NCBI GenBank assembly: GCA_036563895.1
Contig: DATCLN010000224.1
Location: forward strand, 1 to 10,565
Direction of reading: 5' to 3'
DNA from: ZCTH02-B3 sp036563895
GTDB taxonomy: Bacteria > Bacillota > Bacilli > Paenibacillales > Paenibacillaceae
Length of the DNA: 10,565 nt
Below the pieces are notes generated by a model. The model was not told the origin of the DNA. It was given only the letters and a program-made list of their open reading frames with translations, and searched no databases. The position numbers and the translations under genes are program-made. Shown in pieces: positions 1-7,367 of this stretch. Position 1 is the first letter of the stretch, and the number at the start of each line of letters is the position of its first letter.

Positions 1-2
1 TG

Positions 3-368
3 CTGGAAGCGATCCGCGCCGGTTGGATCGCCTCCGCCCACGACCTGTCGGAAGGCGGGCTGGCCGTGGCCCTGGCGGAATGCTGCATCACCGGGGCTTT
101 GGGCGCAGAGGTGGACATCGGGACGCACCTGCGGCCGGACATCGCGCTGTTCAGCGAGAGCCAGTCGCGGGTGATCATCTCGGTGCGGCCGGAGCATGCC
201 GACGAGGTGCTGCGGCACTTCGGGGCGAAGGGCGTTCCGGCGGCAAGGATCGGCACGGTGAAGGGAGCGAACCTGGCGGTTCGCGTGAACGGCAATTTGG
301 CGATCGACGTCCCGGTGGAAAAACTGGGCCGCATATGGAAGGATGCGATCCCATGTCGGATGCGGTAA
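3..368 (+). CDS. purL: Phosphoribosylformylglycinamidine synthase subunit PurL, C-terminal end (partial)
   Basis: This frame is open from the left edge and ends at TAA 366-368, so only the last 121 residues are visible. PurL is the synthetase subunit that makes formylglycinamidine ribonucleotide (FGAM) from formylglycinamide ribonucleotide (FGAR), ATP and ammonia supplied by PurQ, in the fourth step of purine synthesis. The recognisable stretch is SAHDLSEGGLAVALAE near the start of the fragment, a highly conserved block of the second AIRS-like C-terminal domain in PurL. It is followed by the typical tail with FSESQSRVIISV and a final G-x-V-x-G-x-x-L-type strand region. The gene overlaps the purF start by 16 bp, which suggests translational coupling. 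The call is firm because of the motif and the direct linkage to purF and purM. The N-terminal part, including the ATP-binding first half, lies outside the window. Confidence 0.95.
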   Translation: MEAIRAGWIASAHDLSEGGLAVALAECCITGALGAEVDIGTHLRPDIALFSESQSRVIISVRPEHADEVLRHFGAKGVPAARIGTVKGANLAVRVNGNLAIDVPVEKLGRIWKDAIPCRMR

Positions 369-1834
369 GAGAGCAGCGTGTGAAACTGTGGACCGGTCCG
401 TTTTACAACGCGGGAACCTTCCACGACGACCCGTTCGACAAACTGCGGGAAGAGTGCGGCGTGTTCGGCGTGGTCGGCCATCCCGACGCCGCGTCCCTTT
501 GCTACTACGGCCTGCACGCTCTGCAGCACCGCGGCCAGGAAAGCGCGGGGATCTGCGTGACGGGCGAAGAGGGATTCCGTTTCCACCGCGGCATGGGCCT
601 GGTGAAGGAAGTGTTCACGAGCGACGTTCTCCGGTCGCTAAAGGGTACCCGCGCCATCGCCCATGTCCGCTACTCGACCACCGGCAAAAGCGAGCTCATC
701 AACGCGCAGCCCCTCGTGTTCAACTACCGGGGCGGGGAGCTGGCGCTGGCCGCCAACGGCAACATCGTGAACGCGGGGCGCCTCAGAAGGCAGCTGGAAG
801 AGGCGGGGTCCATTTTCCAGACGACCAGCGACACGGAGGTGCTGGCGCACCTTATCGCGCGCTCCGGGCACGATGATTTCGAACAGGCGGTCAAGGAGTC
901 GCTGCGGCAGCTTGTCGGCGGATATGCTTTTCTCATCATGACCCGGGACAAACTCATCGCCGCCCTCGATCCCAACGGGCTGCGGCCCTTCGTGATGGGG
1001 CGGCTTGGCGACTGCACGATCCTGGCGTCGGAAACGTGCGCCTTTGACGCCATCGGGGCGACCTACGTGCGCGACATCCAGCCGGGGGAAATGATCGTGT
1101 TCGACGAACGCGGCATGCGCGCCGAGCGGTTCGCGGAACCGCAGCGGCGGGCGGTCTGCGCGATGGAGTTCATCTATTTCGCCCGGCCGGATTCGGACAT
1201 CGACCAGATCAACGTGCACACTGTCCGCAAGCGGATGGGCCGGCGCCTGGCGATGGAGTCCTTCGTCGACGCCGACGTGGTGACCGCCGTGCCGGATTCG
1301 GGCGTTTCGGCGGCCATCGGCTTCGCCGAGCAGACCGGCATCCCCTACGAGATCGGCCTGATCAAAAACCGCTACACGGGCCGGACGTTCATCGAGCCCA
1401 GCCAGGCGCTGCGGGAACAGGGCGTGAAGATGAAGCTGTCCGCCGTGCGCAAGGTGGTGGAAGGCAAGCGGGTCGTCATGATCGACGACTCCATCGTGCG
1501 CGGCACGACTTCCCTGCGCATCGTCAACCTGCTGCGGGAGGCCGGAGCGAAGGAAGTGCACGTGCGGATCACTTCCCCGCCGTACATGAATCCGTGTTTT
1601 TACGGCATCGACACCCCGGACCGGAAAGATCTGATCGCCTCTTCGCACACGGTGGAGGAGATTCGCCGCAAGATCAACGCGGACTCCCTCTACTTCCTGA
1701 GCAAAGAGGGGCTGCTCGAAAGCATCGGCCGGTCGAAGACGGAATACAACGGGGCGCTGTGCACGGCTTGTTTTGACCGCGACTACCCGACGGAAATCGA
1801 AGAGGAGCCTTCCGTTTCCTGCAGCACGAAGTAA
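353..1834 (+). CDS. purF: Amidophosphoribosyltransferase (glutamine PRPP amidotransferase)
   Basis: PurF catalyses the first committed step of purine synthesis: PRPP plus glutamine gives 5-phosphoribosylamine. I chose ATG 353 (493 residues) because GGAAGGA at 337-343 sits 9 bases upstream. The open frame extends further upstream only through purL in another frame. An N-terminal stretch of 34 residues precedes Cys35 in EECGVFGV; in the Bacillus enzyme a shorter propeptide is removed to expose this Cys as the Ntn-amidotransferase nucleophile, so processing here is inferred. HRGQESAGI and the PRPP-binding loop VMIDDSIVRGTT (about residues 375-386) are intact. Four cysteines (269, 415, 470, 473) match the positions of the [4Fe-4S] ligands of Bacillus-type PurF, so this is the iron-sulfur form. 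It overlaps purL by 16 bp and is followed by purM after 45 bp. Confidence 0.97.
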   Translation: MSDAVREQRVKLWTGPFYNAGTFHDDPFDKLREECGVFGVVGHPDAASLCYYGLHALQHRGQESAGICVTGEEGFRFHRGMGLVKEVFTSDVLRSLKGTRAIAHVRYSTTGKSELINAQPLVFNYRGGELALAANGNIVNAGRLRRQLEEAGSIFQTTSDTEVLAHLIARSGHDDFEQAVKESLRQLVGGYAFLIMTRDKLIAALDPNGLRPFVMGRLGDCTILASETCAFDAIGATYVRDIQPGEMIVFDERGMRAERFAEPQRRAVCAMEFIYFARPDSDIDQINVHTVRKRMGRRLAMESFVDADVVTAVPDSGVSAAIGFAEQTGIPYEIGLIKNRYTGRTFIEPSQALREQGVKMKLSAVRKVVEGKRVVMIDDSIVRGTTSLRIVNLLREAGAKEVHVRITSPPYMNPCFYGIDTPDRKDLIASSHTVEEIRRKINADSLYFLSKEGLLESIGRSKTEYNGALCTACFDRDYPTEIEEEPSVSCSTK

Positions 1835-1879
1835 GCGGGTTTAACCAGATCCCGGCGGTTCCGGGAGGAGGGAATCGGT

Positions 1880-2923
1880 TTGTCGGAAGCGTACAGGCGG
1901 GCGGGCGTGGACATCACGGCGGGCAACGAGGCGGTGGAGCGCATCAAAAAGCACGTCCGGCGCACCATGCGGCCGGAGGTGCTGGGCGGGCTCGGCGGCT
2001 TCGCCGGGCTGTTCGGCCTGGACACGAGCCGCTACGAGGACCCCGTGCTCGTCTCCGGGACGGACGGCGTCGGCACGAAGCTGAAGCTGGCGTTTGCCAT
2101 GGACAGGCATGACACCATCGGCATCGACGCGGTGGCCATGTGCGTCAACGACATCGTCACCACGGGGGCGGAGCCGCTGTTTTTCCTCGACTATGTGGCG
2201 TGCGGCAAGCTGGTGCCGGAGAAAATCGAGGCCATCGTCGCCGGCGTGGCGGAAGGCTGCGTGCAGGCGGGCTGCGCGCTGATCGGCGGGGAAACGGCGG
2301 AGATGCCGGGGATGTACGCCGAGGGCGAGTATGACATCGCGGGCTTTGCCGTCGGGGTGGTGGACCGGAAAAACATCATCGACGGCTCCGCCATCCGCCC
2401 GGGCGACGCGGTCATCGGCATGGCGTCCAGCGGCGTGCACAGCAACGGCTACTCCCTGGTGCGGAAGCTCCTTCTGGAGGAGAAAGGCTTCCGGCTCACG
2501 GACCGCCCGGAGGCGCTGGGCGGCGCCACGCTGGGCGACGTGCTGCTGGAACCGACGCGGATTTACGTGAAGCCGGCGCTTCGCCTGATCGAACGCGTGC
2601 AGGTGAAGGGACTCGTTCACATCACGGGCGGCGGTTTCATCGAAAACATCCCGCGCGTGCTGCCGGAAGGCGTGAACGTGGACATCGCGTACGGCAGCTG
2701 GCCGGTGTTGCCGATTTTCCGGATGATTCAGGAACTCGGCGCGATTTCGCACCGCGACATGTTCACCACGTTCAACATGGGCGTCGGCATGATCGCCATC
2801 GTGCCCGCGGAACAGGCGGAGGAAGCGATCCGGACGCTGGCGGAACAGGGCGTCGACGCTTACCGCATCGGCACGGTCACGCCGGGCAGCCGGGCCGTGA
2901 CGTTCACGGGGGTGGACGTCTAG
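1880..2923 (+). CDS. purM: Phosphoribosylformylglycinamidine cyclo-ligase (AIR synthetase)
   Basis: PurM closes the imidazole ring: FGAM plus ATP gives 5-aminoimidazole ribonucleotide (AIR). The 347-residue product has the normal length for the family. The start is TTG 1880, chosen because a very strong Shine-Dalgarno (GGGAGGAGGGAA, 1863-1874) lies just upstream and the product begins with the usual short N-terminus leading into YRRAGVDI. Motifs seen are DGVGTKLKLAF from residue 62 (nucleotide binding), the block with GIDAVAMCVNDI, GGETAEMPGMY at 136-146 and GFAVGVV. These are hallmarks of the AIRS/PurM superfamily. The gene sits 45 bp after purF, and its TAG stop is directly followed by the purN start, so it is an internal gene of the operon. 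The call is secure. Confidence 0.97.
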   Translation: MSEAYRRAGVDITAGNEAVERIKKHVRRTMRPEVLGGLGGFAGLFGLDTSRYEDPVLVSGTDGVGTKLKLAFAMDRHDTIGIDAVAMCVNDIVTTGAEPLFFLDYVACGKLVPEKIEAIVAGVAEGCVQAGCALIGGETAEMPGMYAEGEYDIAGFAVGVVDRKNIIDGSAIRPGDAVIGMASSGVHSNGYSLVRKLLLEEKGFRLTDRPEALGGATLGDVLLEPTRIYVKPALRLIERVQVKGLVHITGGGFIENIPRVLPEGVNVDIAYGSWPVLPIFRMIQELGAISHRDMFTTFNMGVGMIAIVPAEQAEEAIRTLAEQGVDAYRIGTVTPGSRAVTFTGVDV

Positions 2924-3532
2924 GTGGCGAAACTCAAGGTGGCGGTGTTTGCGTCCGGCAACGGCTCGAACTTCCAGGCGCTGGCGGACGCCGCCAGGGA
3001 AGGCCGGCTCGGGGCGGAGATCCGGCTGCTGGTGTGCGACCGGCCGGAGGCGTATGTTGTAAAGCGGGCGGAGGCGGCCGGGGTTCCGACTTATGTTTTT
3101 CGGCCCCGGGACTACCCGTCTCGCGAGGCGTATGAAAAGGAAGTGTTGGCGGAGCTTGCGCGGCGGGGCATTGGGCTGGTGGTGCTGGCCGGCTACATGC
3201 GCATTTTGACGAACGTGCTCGTGGACGCCTACACCGGCCGGATGATCAACATCCACCCGTCGCTGCTGCCGGCCTTTCCCGGCATGAACGCCATCCGGCA
3301 GGCTTTGGACTACGGCGTGAAAGTCACCGGCGTCACCGTGCATTTTGTGGACAGCGGCGTGGATACGGGGCCGATCATCGCGCAGGAGGCCCTGGCGGTG
3401 GAGGAGCACGACACCGAGGAGACGCTGGCGGAGCGCATCCACCGGATCGAGCACAGGCTGCTCCCCGAAGTCGTGCGGAAAATCGCGGAAGGCCGCGTCC
3501 GGCTGGAAGGCCGGCGCGTGTTTGTCGAGTGA
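2924..3532 (+). CDS. purN: Phosphoribosylglycinamide formyltransferase (10-formyl-THF dependent)
   Basis: PurN transfers a formyl group from 10-formyltetrahydrofolate to glycinamide ribonucleotide, the third step of the pathway. The start is GTG 2924, immediately after the purM stop, with GGGGGTGGA at 2908-2916 as ribosome binding site inside the purM tail; the two genes are therefore probably translationally coupled. The 202-residue length is typical. The N-terminal phosphate-binding loop SGNGSN (11-16) is present. The catalytic triad known from E. coli PurN (Asn106, His108, Asp144) appears as Asn109 and His111 in INIHPSLLPAFPG and Asp147 in DSGVDTGPII, with the same spacing. Presence of PurN shows that formyl transfer at this step is folate-based. 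After its TGA comes the longest gap in the operon (111 bp). Confidence 0.97.
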   Translation: MAKLKVAVFASGNGSNFQALADAAREGRLGAEIRLLVCDRPEAYVVKRAEAAGVPTYVFRPRDYPSREAYEKEVLAELARRGIGLVVLAGYMRILTNVLVDAYTGRMINIHPSLLPAFPGMNAIRQALDYGVKVTGVTVHFVDSGVDTGPIIAQEALAVEEHDTEETLAERIHRIEHRLLPEVVRKIAEGRVRLEGRRVFVE

Positions 3533-3541
3533 AACGGCATG

Positions 3542-3594
3542 ACCGGGATGCGGAAGCGCGGGACGCCGCGGCGAACCGCAGGGAGCATCCCGGT
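3542..3594 (+). promoter_or_regulatory. Long inverted repeat (RNA hairpin) in the purN to formyltransferase gap
   Basis: A perfect 10-bp inverted repeat, ACCGGGATGC at 3542-3551 and GCATCCCGGT at 3585-3594, flanks a 33-base interior that can itself fold (CGCGG 3557-3561 with CCGCG 3566-3570, loop of 4). No run of T follows, so it is not a standard intrinsic terminator. In the operon transcript it would form a stable stem about 50 bases before the next start. A role in mRNA processing, stability or attenuation is inference. A 24-codon frame from ATG 3539 through the stem has no ribosome binding site and is not called. Confidence 0.5.
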
Positions 3595-3643
3595 GGCGGT
3601 CCGGCGTGCATGATGGACAACTTTCGAGTTGGGGATGGGGAAC

Positions 3644-4825
3644 ATGAGCGAAGTGTACGAAATCAATCTCAGGTACGGCATGAATCCGCATCAGGGGCAG
3701 GCCAAGGTGACGGCCAACGGCAGGCCCCTGCCGATCCGGGTGCTGAACGGCGAGCCCGGCTTCATCAACCTGCTGGACGCGTTGAACGGCTTCCAGCTCG
3801 TGCGCGAGCTGCGCCGGGCCACGGGCCTGCCGGCCGCCGCGTCCTTCAAGCACGTCAGCCCGGCCGGCGCCGCCGTGTACTCGCCGCTCACACCGGAGCT
3901 GGCCAAGGCGTACTTCGTGGACGACATGGAAGACCTGTCCGAACTGGCGGTGGCCTACGCCCGCGCCCGCGGCGCCGACCGCATGTCGTCCTTCGGCGAC
4001 GCGGCGGCCCTGAGCGACATCGTCGACGTGCCGACCGCGAAGCTGCTGAAACGCGAGGTGTCCGACCTGGTCGTCGCGCCGGGGTACACCGACGAGGCGC
4101 TGGCCATCCTGAAGGAGAAAAAGGGCGGCAAATACCTCATTCTCCAGATCGACCCCGACTACGTGCCGGATCCCGTCGAGACGCGCACCGTGTTCGGTTT
4201 GACGCTGCAGCAGGAGCGGAACAATGCGGTTTTGGACGAATCCGTTTTTGAAAACATCGTGACGGAGAACAAGGACCTGCCGGAGGGCGCCAAACGCGAC
4301 TTGCTGGTGGCGCTCATCACCCTCAAGTACACGCAGTCCAACTCCGTCTGCTACGCCCTGGACGGCCAGACCATCGGCATCGGCGCGGGCCAGCAGTCGC
4401 GCATCCACTGCACGCGGCTGGCCGGCGACAAGGCGGACCGGTGGTATCTGCGGCAGCATCCCATTGCCTTGAACATGAAATTCCGGCCGGGCCTGCCCCG
4501 TGCCGAACGGAACAACGCCATCGACCTGTGGCTTGAGGAAGTGCTCACTCCGGTTGAACAGGCCAATTGGGAGGGGTATTTCGAGGAAGTGCCGCCCCGC
4601 CTGACGCCGGAAGAGAAGCGCGAATGGCTGAAAGGGCTGCAGGGCGTCTCGTATGCCTCCGACGCGTTCCTGCCGTTCCGCGACAATCTCGACCGGGCCA
4701 GCCGCAGCGGCGTGCGCTACGTCATCCAGGCCGGCAGCTCGGTGCGCGACGAGGAAGTCATCAAGGCCGCCAACGAATACGGCATGGTGATGGTCTGCTC
4801 CGGCGTCCGGCTGTTCCATCACTAA
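3644..4825 (+). CDS. Stand-alone AICAR formyltransferase (PurH C-terminal domain only)
   Basis: The product (393 residues from ATG 3644) matches the AICAR transformylase half of PurH. It would formylate AICAR with 10-formyltetrahydrofolate to give FAICAR. The signature SFKHVSPAGAA is present, with Lys69-His70 equivalent to catalytic Lys266-His267 of vertebrate ATIC. The offset of about 197 residues equals the missing N-terminal cyclohydrolase (MGS-like) domain. LRYGMNPHQ near the N-terminus, the ERNNA segment, KYTQSNSVCYA, IGIGAGQQSRIHCTRLAG and SDAFLPFRDN are further conserved AICARFT blocks. Start choice: GGGGA 3631-3635 precedes ATG 3644. TTG 3629 and ATG 3635 are in the same frame and would add a few residues. 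The neighbour downstream supplies the missing cyclohydrolase activity. This compact form is also known in some clostridia and other bacteria, usually annotated as a separate transformylase; it is unusual in the purH slot of a Bacilli-type operon. Confidence 0.93.
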   Translation: MSEVYEINLRYGMNPHQGQAKVTANGRPLPIRVLNGEPGFINLLDALNGFQLVRELRRATGLPAAASFKHVSPAGAAVYSPLTPELAKAYFVDDMEDLSELAVAYARARGADRMSSFGDAAALSDIVDVPTAKLLKREVSDLVVAPGYTDEALAILKEKKGGKYLILQIDPDYVPDPVETRTVFGLTLQQERNNAVLDESVFENIVTENKDLPEGAKRDLLVALITLKYTQSNSVCYALDGQTIGIGAGQQSRIHCTRLAGDKADRWYLRQHPIALNMKFRPGLPRAERNNAIDLWLEEVLTPVEQANWEGYFEEVPPRLTPEEKREWLKGLQGVSYASDAFLPFRDNLDRASRSGVRYVIQAGSSVRDEEVIKAANEYGMVMVCSGVRLFHH

Positions 4826-4855
4826 TTTGCAGTTTTGCGAAGGGAGAAACGCCAC

Positions 4856-5614
4856 ATGACCAATCGCGGGACTCTGGTCGCGGCGGCGGAAGCAAACGTT
4901 GCTGCCTTGCGGCAAAACCGCTATCCCGGCCGCGGCATCGTCATCGGCATGACGCCGGACGGCCGCCGGATGATGCAGGTCTACTGGATCATGGGAAGGA
5001 GCGAAAACAGCCGCAACCGCATTTTCGTGGCGGAGCCGGACGGCAGCGTCCGCACCGCGGCGAGGGATCCGGCGAAGCTGGCCGATCCGTCCCTTATCAT
5101 TTATTATCCGGTTCGCCAAAAAGGCGACGCCCACATCGTGACCAACGGCGACCAGACCGACACCATCGCGGAGGCGATCGCCGCCGGCGGCACCTTCGAG
5201 GACGCGCTGCGCACCCGCACCTTCGAGCCGGACGCGCCCAATTACACGCCGCGCATCTCCGGCATCGTCCGGCTGGGCGATCCGGCTGCCGCCTACCGGT
5301 TGGCGATCCTGAAAACGAACCTGGGCGACCCGTCGCAGACGCAGCGGCATTTTTTCACGTATGAACAGGCGCTGGCGGGCTTTGGCCACCTGATCCATAC
5401 ATACGCCGGAGACGGCAATCCGCTGCCGTCTTTTGAGGGCGAACCGAGGCTCGTCCCGCTTTTCGACGATGCGGAAGAGACGCTGGAATTCTACTGGCGG
5501 CTGCTGGACGAGGAGAACCGGATTTCGCTGCTGGTCAAGACGATTCCGCTGGACGGCGGCAAGGCGGATATCAAGATCCGGAACAAACAGCGGGAGGAGG
5601 AAAAGCCAACGTGA
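4856..5614 (+). CDS. IMP cyclohydrolase, PurO-type
   Basis: This 252-residue protein appears to be an IMP cyclohydrolase of the PurO family, which closes FAICAR to IMP, the last step of the pathway. Archaeal PurO has an Ntn-hydrolase fold unrelated to the PurH cyclohydrolase domain. Conserved blocks recognisable against the archaeal family as I recall it are MGRSENSRNR (Arg48 onward), TNGDQTDTIAEA (Asn97-Gly98 and Thr-Asp-Thr-Ile) and NYTPRISG (129-136). GHLIHTYAGDGNPLPSF is a further block of the longer bacterial form. Archaeal PurO is about 200 residues; the extra length here lies mainly at the N- and C-terminal ends. ATG 4856 follows AGGGAG (4841-4846) with 9 bases between; an in-frame TTG at 4835 lacks such a site. 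The gene lies 30 bp after the formyltransferase and its TGA overlaps the purD GTG by 4 bp, so it is locked into the purine operon. Confidence 0.88.
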   Translation: MTNRGTLVAAAEANVAALRQNRYPGRGIVIGMTPDGRRMMQVYWIMGRSENSRNRIFVAEPDGSVRTAARDPAKLADPSLIIYYPVRQKGDAHIVTNGDQTDTIAEAIAAGGTFEDALRTRTFEPDAPNYTPRISGIVRLGDPAAAYRLAILKTNLGDPSQTQRHFFTYEQALAGFGHLIHTYAGDGNPLPSFEGEPRLVPLFDDAEETLEFYWRLLDEENRISLLVKTIPLDGGKADIKIRNKQREEEKPT

Positions 5615-6927
5615 ACGTGTTGGTCATCGGCGGCGGCGGGCGCGAACACGCCATCTGCTGGTCTTTGGCGAAAAGCGACAAGGTTTCGAAGCTGTACTGC
5701 GCGCCGGGCAACGCGGGCATCGCGCGGATCGCGGAGTGCGTGCCGATCGGCCCCATGCAGTTCGACGAGCTGGTGCAGTTCGCCCGGGACTGCGGGATCG
5801 ACCTGGTCGTCGTCGGCCCGGACGATCCCCTGGCCGGGGGCATCGTCGACGCCTTCGGGGCGGCGGGCATTCCGGCCTTCGGCCCGAACAAGGCGGCGGC
5901 GGAGATCGAGGCCAGCAAGATTTTCATGAAAAACCTGCTCCGCAAATACGGCATCCCCACCGCCCGGTACGAAACGTTCGACGACTATGAAAAGGCGCTC
6001 GCCTACCTGCGGACGCAGCAGGCGCCCATCGTCGTGAAGGCGGACGGCCTCGCCACCGGCAAGGGGGTCACCGTCGCCCGCACGATGGTGGAGGCCGAAG
6101 AAGCGCTGCGCCGCATGATGATCGACCGGGTTTTTGGCGCTTCCGGCACGCGGGTCGTCATCGAGGAATTCATGGAAGGACAGGAGATGTCCCTTCTGGC
6201 GTTCGTGGACGGAGAGACGGTGCGGCCGATGGTGCCGTCGCAGGATCACAAGCCGGTGTTTGACGGCGACCGGGGGCCGAATACGGGCGGCATGGGCACG
6301 TATTCGCCGCTGCCGCACATCGATCCGGCGATCGTCGAGGCGGCGGTGGAAACCATCGTCAAGCCCACGGCCGCCGCGCTGGTGCGCGAAGGGCGGCCGT
6401 TCCGCGGCGTGCTGTACGCCGGCCTCATGGTGACCAAGGAAGGCCCGAAGGTGGTCGAATTCAACGCCCGGTTTGGCGATCCCGAAGCCCAGGTCGTGCT
6501 GCCGCGGCTCGAGACCGACCTGGTGGACATCATCCTGGCGACCCTCAACGGCTCGCTGGACCGGATCGACATCCGGTGGAACGATGATGCGGCGGTGTGC
6601 GTCATCATGGCGTCGGAAGGGTATCCGGGGCCGTATGCGAAAGGGCGAAAAATCGAAGGGATCGAGCAGGCGGAAGCGGCCGGCGCGCTGGTCTTCCACG
6701 CGGGCACGGCGCTGGACGCCGACGGCAACCTGGTCACGGCCGGGGGCCGGGTACTCGGCGTCGTGGGCCGCGGCCGGGACATCGCGGAAGCGCGGCGGCG
6801 GGCCTACGAAGCGTGCGGCATGATCCGCTTCGAGGGCGCCCACTACCGGAAGGACATCGCGATGAAGGCGCTGGCCGGCCTGCAGGCGGATGCGGTGCCC
6901 GGGCAGCAGGGCGCTTCCGGCGGTTGA
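5611..6927 (+). CDS. purD: Phosphoribosylamine-glycine ligase (GAR synthetase)
   Basis: PurD joins glycine to 5-phosphoribosylamine with ATP, giving glycinamide ribonucleotide, the second step of the pathway. The 438-residue product has the N-terminal VIGGGGREHA loop (5-14) and FGPNKAAAEIEASK. The ATP-grasp lysine segment KADGLATGKG (143-152), DGDRGPNTGGMG (218-229) and the metal-binding EFNARFGDPE (283-292) are also present. The GTG 5611 start is supported by GGGAGGAGG at 5592-5600 and overlaps the preceding TGA by 4 bp (GTGA). It is slightly longer than the usual 420-430 residues, with a short Gly/Ala/Gln-rich tail. It is the last gene of the purine operon here, as in Bacillus. No strong terminator follows directly; a 7-bp inverted repeat (AGGGCGC 6908-6914 with GCGCCCT 6945-6951) lacks a T run. 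Confidence 0.97.
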   Translation: MNVLVIGGGGREHAICWSLAKSDKVSKLYCAPGNAGIARIAECVPIGPMQFDELVQFARDCGIDLVVVGPDDPLAGGIVDAFGAAGIPAFGPNKAAAEIEASKIFMKNLLRKYGIPTARYETFDDYEKALAYLRTQQAPIVVKADGLATGKGVTVARTMVEAEEALRRMMIDRVFGASGTRVVIEEFMEGQEMSLLAFVDGETVRPMVPSQDHKPVFDGDRGPNTGGMGTYSPLPHIDPAIVEAAVETIVKPTAAALVREGRPFRGVLYAGLMVTKEGPKVVEFNARFGDPEAQVVLPRLETDLVDIILATLNGSLDRIDIRWNDDAAVCVIMASEGYPGPYAKGRKIEGIEQAEAAGALVFHAGTALDADGNLVTAGGRVLGVVGRGRDIAEARRRAYEACGMIRFEGAHYRKDIAMKALAGLQADAVPGQQGASGG

Positions 6928-6972
6928 GGCCTTCGGGCAACGGCGCGCCCTCCCGTCGGATGAGCCCCGCCT

Positions 6973-7092
6973 TCAATCTTTTCCGATCAGCCGGTCCCAC
7001 CGCCATGCCACGTACCAGAGCGCAAGCAGCGAGACGATCGCCGCCAGCATGGTGACCGGATGCCCGGCGAGCCAGTCCGCAAAAGCATGCAT
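6973..7092 (-). CDS. Small single-pass membrane protein, 39 residues, unknown function
   Basis: On the - strand an ATG at 7092 is preceded by GAGG and an 8-base spacer, and opens a 39-codon frame ending with TGA at 6975-6973. The product starts MHAFADWLAGHP, then has one hydrophobic helix (about residues 13-30, containing MLAAIVSLLALWYVAW), and ends in a charged tail RWDRLIGKD. The positive tail after the helix suggests an N-out, C-in topology. It is convergent with purD, with 45 bp between the two stop codons. I recognise no named family. Ribosome binding site, start, helix and clean stop together make it look real, but the short length leaves doubt. It could also be expressed as an antisense product of purine operon read-through. 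Confidence 0.62.
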   Translation of the reverse strand: MHAFADWLAGHPVTMLAAIVSLLALWYVAWRWDRLIGKD

Positions 7093-7210
7093 GGAACCAT
7101 CCTCTTTCCGTCGCGTTTTCCGTTAGTTTGGCCCGATTGCGAAGGCGGAAAACGGCCTGACGCTTTGCCGGAGATCAGGCAGCGAAACGAACGATTTCTA
7201 CCCCGCGACC

Positions 7211-7255
7211 GTGCCTGGCCGGCTGATCCGGAAGCGTGCCGGCACAACGTTTTTT
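7211..7255 (+). terminator. Weak candidate intrinsic terminator after the purine operon
   Basis: GTGCC (7211-7215) and GGC (7217-7219) can pair with GCC (7238-7240) and GGCAC (7241-7245), giving an 8-bp stem with one bulged T. After four bases (AACG) comes a run of six T at 7250-7255. The gap between stem and T run and the large loop make it imperfect. It lies about 280 bases after the purD stop and would end transcripts coming from purD. Confidence 0.3.
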
Positions 7256-7367
7256 CCGTCGGCAAGGGCGGCCTTGGCCGTGCTCACCGTGAATTTTCCC
7301 GCCGCGCAAAACTTTGGTGCGGATTTTTCGTCAATACAAACACCGTTTCGACGCCGGAAAGGACGCT

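Noticed and set aside
23..352. Upstream extension of the purF frame into purL
   Set aside because: The extension is read in the wrong frame through the conserved PurL C-terminus. It is Gly/Arg-rich without motifs, and the ribosome site at 337-343 supports ATG 353.
3539..3613. A 24-codon frame between purN and the formyltransferase
   Set aside because: No ribosome binding site, it lies within an inverted repeat and its composition is unlike a protein; the hairpin explains the sequence better.
1841..5398. A 1185-codon open frame on the - strand across purM, purN and the two purH-replacement genes
   Set aside because: It is antisense to four genes with clear family motifs. Its composition (rich in Arg, His, Asp, Val) is what high-GC codon bias produces on the opposite strand, and it has no recognisable domain.
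5491..6843. A 450-codon - strand frame opposite purD
   Set aside because: Shadow of purD caused by codon bias; no ribosome site or family match.
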